From contig DEFO01000005.1 in the NCBI GenBank assembly GCA_002350805.1, positions 637 through 36,869 on the forward strand: 36,233 nt of DNA. Direction: 5' to 3'. How positions within the stretch are numbered: position 1 is the first letter of the stretch; each line of letters opens with the position of its first letter. The position numbers and the translations under genes are program-made. This document shows positions 7,096 to 12,916 of this stretch, one piece after another. The DNA comes from Prevotella sp. UBA2850 (GTDB taxonomy: Bacteria; Bacteroidota; Bacteroidia; Bacteroidales; Bacteroidaceae). The notes under the pieces are model-generated. The model was not told the origin of the DNA. It saw only the letters and a list, made by a program, of their open reading frames with translations, and did not search any database.

Positions 7096-7971
7096 ATGGA
7101 AAATAAAAGATTCATCGTGGGCCTTGGTGAGGCTCTCTGGGATGTACTTCCCGAAGGAAAGAAACTGGGCGGAGCACCTGCTAACTTTGCCTATCATGCC
7201 GGACAGTTCGGCCTCGACACACTGGCTATCAGTGCCCTGGGCGAAGATAAGCTGGCCGAGGAGACCATCGAGGCTCTGAAGGAGCACAAACTGAACTATC
7301 TGATGCCGCGCGTGCCCTACCCCACCGGCACCGTACAGGTACAGCTCGACGAACAGGGCATTCCCACCTACGACATCAAGGAGAACGTGGCTTGGGACAA
7401 TATCCCCTTCACACCCGAGATTGAGGAAGTGGCCAAGAACTGCCGCGCCGTGTGCTTCGGCTCACTGGCTCAGCGCAATGTGGTGTCGCGCGAGAACATC
7501 CAGCGATTCCTCGATGCCACTCCCGACGACTGCGTGAAGATTTTCGACATCAACCTGCGCCAGAATTTCTATACCAAGGAGATTATCCAGGAGTCGATGC
7601 GCCGTTGTAACATCCTGAAAATCAACGACGAGGAGCTGGTGCTCATCGGTCGTATGTTCGGCTATCCCGGTCTCGACATCGAGAACAAGTGCTGGCTCAT
7701 TCTGGGTAAGTACGACCTCGACATGCTGGTGCTGACCTGCGGTACCAACGGCTCGTATGTCTTCACACCGGGTCAGATGTCTATCCAGGAGACTCCGAAG
7801 GTGGAGGTGGCCGACACCGTGGGTGCTGGCGACTCATTCACCGGTTCGTTCTGCGCTGCCATCCTCAACGGCAAACCCGTTGCCGAGGCTCACAAGCTGG
7901 CCGTTCAGGTGAGTGCCTTCGTCTGCACGCAGAATGGCGCCATGCCCGAGCTTCCCGAGCAGTTCAAGTAA
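7096..7971 (+). CDS. Fructokinase, PfkB/ribokinase family
   Basis: The product has 291 residues. The N-terminus carries GLGEALWDVLPEG and GGAPANFAYHAGQFG, the substrate-binding GG motif of PfkB sugar kinases. The C-terminal signature DTVGAGDSFTGSF (residues about 239-251) holds the catalytic Asp in GAGD. It should phosphorylate cytoplasmic fructose to fructose-6-phosphate using ATP. Length and both PfkB signatures are complete. It is the last gene of the fructan operon (27 bp after the transporter) and is followed by a terminator at 7999-8037. Substrate specificity is inferred from the operon and the GGAPANFAYH motif, which is common in fructokinases. Confidence 0.93.
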   Translation: MENKRFIVGLGEALWDVLPEGKKLGGAPANFAYHAGQFGLDTLAISALGEDKLAEETIEALKEHKLNYLMPRVPYPTGTVQVQLDEQGIPTYDIKENVAWDNIPFTPEIEEVAKNCRAVCFGSLAQRNVVSRENIQRFLDATPDDCVKIFDINLRQNFYTKEIIQESMRRCNILKINDEELVLIGRMFGYPGLDIENKCWLILGKYDLDMLVLTCGTNGSYVFTPGQMSIQETPKVEVADTVGAGDSFTGSFCAAILNGKPVAEAHKLAVQVSAFVCTQNGAMPELPEQFK

Positions 7972-7998
7972 TATCCAACTCCAAAACATATCCAATTC

Positions 7999-8037
7999 AA
8001 AGAGGTGTCCACTGTTGAAGTGCGCACCTCTTTTTTT
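7999..8037 (+). terminator. Rho-independent terminator of the fructan operon
   Basis: Arm aaagaggtg (7999-8007) pairs with cacctcttt (8025-8033), and a run of T follows (8031-8037). It lies 28 bp after the fructokinase stop. The 3' arm is part of a repeated unit, so weaker copies of the same T-rich half follow. Confidence 0.75.
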
Positions 8038-8090
8038 CGTTTTGAAGTGCGCACCTCCTTTTTTTCAGTTGAAGTGGCACCTCTTTTTCG
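8014..8090 (+). repeat. Three degenerate copies of a T-tailed unit (TTGAAGTGCGCACCTC plus T-run)
   Basis: Copies start near 8014, 8041 and 8069. Each is TTGAAGTG(C)GCACCTC followed by 5-8 T. The internal GTGCGCAC is a perfect palindrome in the first two. The third has lost one base. The spacing of 27-28 bp suggests duplication of the terminator's 3' half. Confidence 0.75.
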
Positions 8091-8130
8091 TGTTTTTTCC
8101 AATTGATGCCTGATTGCCCTGCAATTAATG

Positions 8131-8153
8131 ACGTGAGTTCGACGAATTCACGT
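8131..8153. repeat. 23-bp palindrome (ACGTGAGTTCG / CGAATTCACGT)
   Basis: Two 11-bp arms flank a single central base at 8142, with one mismatch that becomes G-U in RNA. It lies in the 195-bp gap between the convergent fructokinase and TIGR03915 genes, so an operator role for either promoter is unlikely. It may be a dispersed palindromic repeat. Flanking bases carry AATTGATGCCTGATTG, one half-unit of the 22-bp repeat family seen at 11424. Confidence 0.6.
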
Positions 8154-8166
8154 TAATTATTAATGC

Positions 8167-8979
8167 TTACACTTGTTTCTCGGTCATGTACTTCCAGTAG
8201 CGGCGGGGCATGTCGTTGAGTTGCTTGCGTGGGTTGAGGCGTTCACGGATGCAGATGGCCTTGAAATAAGTGCGCCAGAGATCTTGGAAGAGGCGGTCGT
8301 TGTCGCTGAGGACATCGTCGTCGAGTTTTCCGTTTGAAAGGTCGAAAGGCACTTCTGCTTCATTCTCGAAAGTAATGCGAAGGGGAGCAGACTCGCCCTC
8401 CGTATAATAATAGCCGTAATGTCTTTTTGCATCATAGAGGAGCCACGGCTGGTCGCGGAATCGATCCTGGAAGTGGTCGATGACGAGGGGCAGCACGTTG
8501 TGGTCGGGCGACACCACGCCGAGATAGGTGCCGTCCTTCGCCTTCTGGAAGCGGACGAACTGCTTCATGCGCAACTGCTCGTGCATGACGCGGCGGGCGG
8601 TGTTGGTGACGTGGAGCACATCGGCATCGGTGAAGTCGTAGCCGCCTCCACCTTTCGACTGAAAAACCTTATAAATATATCTGAACAGGGGCGTCGGCAG
8701 GTCCTTTTCTTCCGACATCCAACTGACAGCAATGAGCTTCAGGGCCTCTGACTTCAGGCGCTTCTCCAGTCCAGCCCAAACGCGCCGAGCTTTCTCATCG
8801 GTGGTCGTCACCTGATAGACCTCCTCGCAGAACAGCGGCAGCTGGTCGCCCTCCCCCACCAGCATTTCTGGTTGCTGGCGGCGGAAGTAGGCATCGAACA
8901 CGGCTGAAAGCAGCCCGTCGAGTGTTCGGTCAAATGTATAAATCACGGATGACACGGATGAATGAAACTCGGATAACAC
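8167..8979 (-). CDS. TIGR03915-family DNA metabolism protein (partner of the radical-SAM protein)
   Basis: The product has 270 residues from the ATG at 8979. The family core appears to begin at VIYTFDRTLDGLLSAVFDAY, so a GTG at 8946 is a strong alternative start; the 11 residues before it are encoded by degenerate repeats. Key segments are FVRFQKAKDGTYLGVVSPDH, HFQDRFRDQPWLLYD and, at the end, LWRTYFKAICIRERLN with MPRRYWKYMTE. This is the pattern of the protein always found beside TIGR03916 radical-SAM proteins, whose C-terminal part resembles uracil-DNA-glycosylase-like folds. The pair is predicted to act in DNA modification or repair; the chemistry is unproven. It lies 56 bp downstream of the radical-SAM gene on the same strand. 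Confidence 0.85.
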   Translation of the reverse strand: MLSEFHSSVSSVIYTFDRTLDGLLSAVFDAYFRRQQPEMLVGEGDQLPLFCEEVYQVTTTDEKARRVWAGLEKRLKSEALKLIAVSWMSEEKDLPTPLFRYIYKVFQSKGGGGYDFTDADVLHVTNTARRVMHEQLRMKQFVRFQKAKDGTYLGVVSPDHNVLPLVIDHFQDRFRDQPWLLYDAKRHYGYYYTEGESAPLRITFENEAEVPFDLSNGKLDDDVLSDNDRLFQDLWRTYFKAICIRERLNPRKQLNDMPRRYWKYMTEKQV

Positions 8980-8994
8980 GAATATTACAGATGA
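8945..8994. repeat. Degenerate CGGATNACACGGATNA repeats at the TIGR03915 gene start
   Basis: acggatgacacggatga (8945-8961) is followed by ctcggataacacgaat and attacagatga, a decaying short repeat. It provides the ATG at 8979 and the codons LSEFHSSVSS, which look repeat-derived and not part of the family fold. Confidence 0.45.
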
Positions 8995-9035
8995 TTAAAC
9001 ACTAGACTCTCAACTATAAACTATAAACTAAAAAA

Positions 9036-10328
9036 CTACTCCTCGCCGAAATCCAGCTGGAGTTGCTGTTCGGCAGCAGCTCGCTTCTGTTGGGCTTTCG
9101 AGACCAGCAGAGGACGCAGACGCTCAGGATGCAGTTCGTTGATGCCGACGATGGGCGACGAATACTGCGAGGTGAGTTCGCCACAGGTGATGAAATACTT
9201 CGCCTTCTTCATCACCACGCCCATCTTCTTCAGATGATATGACGTGACACGGCTGAAGCGACGGGAATTGACAATGAGCCAGGCCGACTTCGTGCCGATG
9301 CCCGGTACACGCAGGATGTGCTCGTAGGCCGCCGTGTTGATGTCGACAGGAAAGAACTCCGGATGCCGCAGGGCCCAAGCCAGCTTCGGGTCTATTTCCA
9401 AGTCGAGATTCTCATGCTGGTCGTCTACAATCTCATTCACGGAGAACTGATAGAACCTGAGCAGCCAATCGGCCTGATAGAGTCGGTTCTCGCGCACCAA
9501 TGGCGGTTGCTTCAGCACGGGCAGCCGCGGGTCGTAGGTGTTCACGCTGATGTAGCCCGAGTAGTAGACGCGCCGCATGGTGGGTTGCCCATAGAGCGCC
9601 GACGACATCTGCAGGATGTCGCGGTCGCTCTCCTTCGTGGCACCTACTATCATCTGTGTGGACTGTCCGGCAGGCACGAATCGAGGCGTGTGGCGATACT
9701 TCTTGCGATCTTCTTTGTTTTCCAGCACACCCTGCTGAATGAGCTGCATCGGCTGGAACACGCTCTGGTGGTCTTTCTCGGGCGCCAGTTGTTTCAGCGA
9801 TTCTTCCTTCGGAATCTCTATGTTCACACTCATGCGGTCGGCCCAGCGGCCAGCCTCAGCCAGCAGTTCCTGCGAGGCCCCAGGAATGGCCTTCAGGTGG
9901 ATGTAGCCGTTGAAGTGATGAACCGTTCGCAGGTCGCGCACAATGGCCGTCAGCCGTTCCATCGTGTAGTCGGCATTGCGCACCACCCCACTCGACAGAA
10001 ACAAGCCCTCGATGTAGTTGCGACGATAAAACTCCATCGTGATTTCCTCGAGTTCCGAAACGGAGAGCGTGGCACGCGGGATGTCGTTCGTCCGCCGATT
10101 GATGCAATAGGCACAGTCGTATTTGCAATAGTTTGTCAGCATGACCTTCAGCAACGAGATGCAACGTCCGTCGTCGGCAAACGAATGGCAGATGCCCACG
10201 CCGCCCACGGTATTGCCTACCATACCCGCCTTGCCTTTGCGCACGGTGCCACTTGACGAGCACGACACATCGTACTTCGCCGACTCAGCCAGTATTCGGA
10301 GTTTCTCGAGAGTTTTCTCTGTCAGCAT
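9036..10328 (-). CDS. Putative DNA modification/repair radical-SAM protein (TIGR03916 type)
   Basis: The product has 430 residues. The radical-SAM cluster motif CxxxCxxC is at C68, C72 and C75 (NYCKYDCAYCINRR). Upstream is SCSSSGTVRKG, and GICHSFADDGRCISLLKVML precedes the cluster, typical of this family. Further signatures are SSGVVRNADYTMERL, HLKAIPGASQELL, MSVNIEIPKEESLK and VYYSGYISVN. A helix-hairpin-helix (VPGIGTKSAWLIVNSRR, about residue 340-356) should bind DNA. The expected role is a 4Fe-4S, SAM-dependent reaction on DNA together with the TIGR03915 partner 56 bp downstream. The substrate is unknown. Length is normal and all motifs are intact. A -7 element lies 31 bp upstream of the ATG. 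Confidence 0.9.
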   Translation of the reverse strand: MLTEKTLEKLRILAESAKYDVSCSSSGTVRKGKAGMVGNTVGGVGICHSFADDGRCISLLKVMLTNYCKYDCAYCINRRTNDIPRATLSVSELEEITMEFYRRNYIEGLFLSSGVVRNADYTMERLTAIVRDLRTVHHFNGYIHLKAIPGASQELLAEAGRWADRMSVNIEIPKEESLKQLAPEKDHQSVFQPMQLIQQGVLENKEDRKKYRHTPRFVPAGQSTQMIVGATKESDRDILQMSSALYGQPTMRRVYYSGYISVNTYDPRLPVLKQPPLVRENRLYQADWLLRFYQFSVNEIVDDQHENLDLEIDPKLAWALRHPEFFPVDINTAAYEHILRVPGIGTKSAWLIVNSRRFSRVTSYHLKKMGVVMKKAKYFITCGELTSQYSSPIVGINELHPERLRPLLVSKAQQKRAAAEQQLQLDFGEE

Positions 10329-10358
10329 GCCACCAATCTTTTTTTACTATTTACATGT

Positions 10359-10367
10359 GCAAAGTTA
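10359..10367 (-). promoter_or_regulatory. -7 element of the radical-SAM gene
   Basis: Minus-strand TAACTTTGC is 31 bp upstream of the ATG at 10328. The left end of the IS982 element is only 7 bp further upstream, so whatever lay at -33 has been replaced by IS sequence. Expression may now depend on the IS end. Confidence 0.5.
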
Positions 10368-10373
10368 CAAAAG

Positions 10374-10394
10374 TTACCCCAGTTCGGGATAAGA
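10374..10394 (+). repeat. IS982 left inverted repeat
   Basis: This is a 21-bp perfect complement of the right end at 11406-11426. The last two outer bases may be chance, leaving a 19-bp core starting ACCCCAG. Confidence 0.85.
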
Positions 10395-10486
10395 AAGTTG
10401 TTAAAGAAGTTGGTAATCTGAAATATTTTTTGTACCTTTATATCTGAATCCCAATCACTTATAAAGTTAAACAAAAGAATATACTC

Positions 10487-11401
10487 ATGATAACCGACTA
10501 CAAAATTACAGAAATTTTCTGTGCCGTGGATGAATTTTTCAAAGAATTTGATAAGGAAGTAGATAAAAAGTCCCTTATGTCGTCAGACGGTAAGCCTCGC
10601 CGTTACCGCAAGGTCTCTCTGTCGGACAGCGAGATTATGACCATCCTGATAGTGTTCCAGTTCGGTTCGTTCCGCAATTTCAAGCACTACTACCTTTTCT
10701 TCATCAAGCAGCATCTGAAGTCAGATTTCCCCAATGCCGTTTCGTACACCCGTTTCGTTGAGCTTCAGAGCCGCGTGTTCTTCCAGATGATGTTCTTCCT
10801 GAACCTCTCAGCCTTCGGACGTTGCTCGGGTATCAGTTTCGTGGACTCCACGATGGTGCCGGTATGCCATAACCTGCGCCGCTATGCCAACAAGGTGTTC
10901 AAGGGACTGGCCACGGACGGCAAGGGAACGATGGGATGGTGTCACGGCATCAAACTGCATCTGGTCTGTAACGACAGGGGCGAGATCATTACGTTCTGCT
11001 TCACGGGAGCCAACGTGGACGACAGAGATCCGAAGGTATGGGCGGTCCTGGCCAAGACACTCTATGGAAAGCTCTTTGCCGACAGGGGATATATCTCCCC
11101 CAGGCTCTTCGACATGCTCTTTGATGACGGCATACATCTGGTCACCGGCATCAGGACGAACATGAAGAACAAGCTCATGCCCATGTGGGACAAAATCATG
11201 CTGCGTAAAAGGTGCATCATCGAGACCATCAATGACATGCTCAAGAATACGGCTCAACTCGTGCATTCAAGACACAGGTCGGTCAACAACTTCATCATGA
11301 ACATGGTGGCTGCTCTGGCTGCATATTGCTTCTTCGACAATAAGCCGCAGGCCCTTCAAGGATATTACATCGAAAAAACCAAGCAACTTATGATGTTTTG
11401 A
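10487..11401 (+). CDS. IS982-family transposase (DDE)
   Basis: The product has 304 residues. The N-terminal part has the helix-rich DNA-binding region with KVSLSDSEIMTILIVFQFG and FKHYYLFFIKQHL, typical of IS982. DDE residues are the Asp in FVDSTMVPVC (about 119), the Asp in LFADRGYISP (about 200) and the Glu in CIIETINDMLKN (about 247), with Arg in the usual R...HSRHRS tail. Length and catalytic residues are complete and the frame is uninterrupted, so the element may still move. The weak -7-like TACCTTTAT at about 10432 could drive it. The gene lies fully inside the inverted repeats. Confidence 0.92.
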   Translation: MITDYKITEIFCAVDEFFKEFDKEVDKKSLMSSDGKPRRYRKVSLSDSEIMTILIVFQFGSFRNFKHYYLFFIKQHLKSDFPNAVSYTRFVELQSRVFFQMMFFLNLSAFGRCSGISFVDSTMVPVCHNLRRYANKVFKGLATDGKGTMGWCHGIKLHLVCNDRGEIITFCFTGANVDDRDPKVWAVLAKTLYGKLFADRGYISPRLFDMLFDDGIHLVTGIRTNMKNKLMPMWDKIMLRKRCIIETINDMLKNTAQLVHSRHRSVNNFIMNMVAALAAYCFFDNKPQALQGYYIEKTKQLMMF

Positions 11402-11405
11402 CAGC

Positions 11406-11426
11406 TCTTATCCCGAACTGGGGTAA
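11406..11426 (-). repeat. IS982 right inverted repeat
   Basis: This is a 21-bp perfect complement of the left end. Its final bases (GGGGTAA) overlap in sequence with the first unit of the adjoining 22-bp array. Confidence 0.85.
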
Positions 11427-11555
11427 TTAATGCCTAATTGGGGTCTAATTAATGCCTAATTGGGGTCTAATTGATGCCTAATTGGAGTCTAATTGATGCC
11501 TAATTGGAGTGTAATTGATGCCTAATTGGAGTGTAATTGATGCCTGATTGGAAAT
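11424..11555 (+). repeat. 22-bp tandem array, six units (core TAATTAATGCCTAATTGG)
   Basis: Units are 11424-11445, 11446-11467, 11468-11489, 11490-11511, 11512-11533 and 11534-11555. The first two have TAATTAATG and the next four TAATTGATG; the tail changes gradually from GGGGTC through GGAGTC to GGAGTG and GGAAAT. There are no spacers, so this is not CRISPR. The same unit recurs at 36145-36232. Confidence 0.9.
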
Positions 11556-11570
11556 TTCAGTGAATTTACT

Positions 11571-11610
11571 GGGAATTACCTGGAATTATCCGGGAATTAC
11601 CTGGAATCTG
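11571..11610 (+). repeat. Helically phased GGAATTACC repeats across the stop codon of the glycosyltransferase gene
   Basis: GGAATT or GGAATC occurs at 11572, 11582, 11593 and 11603, spaced 10, 11 and 10 bp. The array spans the 3' end of the minus-strand gene (stop 11597-11599). It resembles the array at 3791 in period and in its GGAA core. Confidence 0.6.
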
Positions 11611-12916
11611 AGCCGAATCCTGAGCACCGTTTGGAGAGCATGACTGCTGCCATCAGGATGAAGAAGGGCATGAAGGGAATGTGGAAACGGGTCTCGCCAT
11701 GCCCGACAAATAGTAACAGGAGAGTGCCCAGCAGAATGATGGTGATGGGCAGCAGGTGGGTGGTGGCCCTGTAGTCTCCGAGGCTGAGCAACGCGAAAAG
11801 GACGATGAGATAATAGATGAGAAGGTTCAGCAGGGCGAGCCACTGTGCCAGACTGTAGTGCGGAAAGTCGTTTAGCAGGCGCGGAAGGCTCACCTCGTCG
11901 TAGAGATACGGGCGCGAGGACTTGTTTTTTAAGAACGCGCACATGTTGACATTGTCTGAAATATAGGTTTTAGCCAGTTTTGCGGGCATCTGAGCGACGT
12001 AATCGTCTGGGTGGGCAGATAGCCAACCGATGAAGATTTTGCGCCACAGACGGTCTTTCTGGGCCACATTCAGGGTGGTGTCGCTGCCTATCGTGTGCGG
12101 ATTCTGCGCAAAGTCTGCCGCATCGGTATGGTCGTAAGAGTAACAGGCCAGTGCCATCCATCCGGTTTTGGCCTGGTAGACGAAATGGCCCGTGCGGACG
12201 AAGTAGATGCCGCCAATGAGCACGATGGCGGAAAGATAGCCGGCGATGAGGGCCACGGTCGCCCTTCCATTGCCCGAGGGTGACACATGGGGCTTACGAG
12301 TTGGAGAGGCCCCTACCCTACCCTCGTCGTTCTTGTTGTTTTTGCTTTTCCTGTTCCACCATTCATATACGATGAGGGCCAGCAGGAAGACGATGCCCAT
12401 GGGGCGGAACCAGTTGGCAATGGCCAGCAGAACGGCGGCGAGAAAGGGCCTTCTATGGCACAGGAAAAGGCAGATGCTACCAAGGGTAAGACACATGAAC
12501 GGCAGTTCGCTGAGCAGCGATGTCGACTCGCCGTAGTTGGCGGGATAGAGCACATAAATGAGCAGGGCGATGAGTGCCGTGCGACGGTTGGTGAGTTCTA
12601 GGGCTATGTGATAGAAAAACCAGGCGGTGAGGCCTTTCATCAGGGCATAGACCACCAGCAGGGGCGTCACCGACTGAAACAGTAGCAGCGACCACTGGAC
12701 GAGCTGGATGGCTCCCAGATTCCACAGAAAAGCATGTTGCTGGAATTGTTGTGCGGTGGGATAGGCGCCACCCAGGCTGATGGACTCGCGCGCCACCTCG
12801 ATATAGGCATTGCTGTCGGGATAGGGTGTATAGCCGCCGACGAGCACGATGAGCAGCTGGACAAGGGTGAAGGCGCCGACGATGGCGAGGCTTATCTGAC
12901 GATGGCTATCTTGCAT
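11597..12916 (-). CDS. GT-C type glycosyltransferase / dolichyl-mannosyltransferase-like (PMT/ArnT superfamily) membrane protein
   Basis: The product has 439 residues with about 9-11 membrane segments. The first extracytoplasmic loop has GGYTPYPDSNAYIEVAR, the usual position of the catalytic acidic residue in GT-C enzymes. YVLYPANYGESTSLLSELPFMCL and ANWFRPMGIVFLLALIVYEW further support this superfamily. The end has HGETRFHIPFMPFFILM, typical of GT39/83-like proteins. It probably transfers a sugar from a lipid-linked donor at the periplasmic face; donor and acceptor are unknown. A hydrophilic stretch of about 25 residues (VGASPTRKPHVSPSGNGR) interrupts a cytoplasmic loop and is encoded by palindromic DNA. 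The start overlaps the porZ stop by 25 bp, so it is cotranscribed with porZ. Confidence 0.75.
   Translation of the reverse strand: MQDSHRQISLAIVGAFTLVQLLIVLVGGYTPYPDSNAYIEVARESISLGGAYPTAQQFQQHAFLWNLGAIQLVQWSLLLFQSVTPLLVVYALMKGLTAWFFYHIALELTNRRTALIALLIYVLYPANYGESTSLLSELPFMCLTLGSICLFLCHRRPFLAAVLLAIANWFRPMGIVFLLALIVYEWWNRKSKNNKNDEGRVGASPTRKPHVSPSGNGRATVALIAGYLSAIVLIGGIYFVRTGHFVYQAKTGWMALACYSYDHTDAADFAQNPHTIGSDTTLNVAQKDRLWRKIFIGWLSAHPDDYVAQMPAKLAKTYISDNVNMCAFLKNKSSRPYLYDEVSLPRLLNDFPHYSLAQWLALLNLLIYYLIVLFALLSLGDYRATTHLLPITIILLGTLLLLFVGHGETRFHIPFMPFFILMAAVMLSKRCSGFGSDSR
12275..12326 (-). repeat. REP-like imperfect palindrome inserted in frame in the glycosyltransferase gene
   Basis: Outer arms CGAGGGT (12275-12281) and ACCCTCG (12320-12326) are complementary. 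Inner arms GGGGC (12289-12293) and GCCCC (12309-12313) are also complementary, leaving unequal internal loops. It encodes the polar GRVGASPTRKPHVSPS stretch in a cytoplasmic loop. Minus-strand GTAG directly precedes the inner stem. Confidence 0.55.

Larger units (their letters stand above)
10374..11426 (+). mobile_element. IS982-family insertion sequence, complete
   Basis: The element is 1053 bp, bounded by perfect 21-bp inverted repeats (10374-10394 and 11406-11426; outer bases TTACCCCAGTTCGGGATAAG) and containing one intact transposase. The IS982 assignment comes from the protein and from ACCCCA-type ends. No target-site duplication is visible (left flank ACAAAAG, right flank TTAATGC). The right end abuts directly on a 22-bp tandem array. 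Confidence 0.85.

Noticed and set aside
11424..11555. CRISPR array
   Set aside because: The 22-bp units abut without spacers and change gradually. No cas genes are near. The same holds for the 9-, 10-, 14- and 23-bp arrays.
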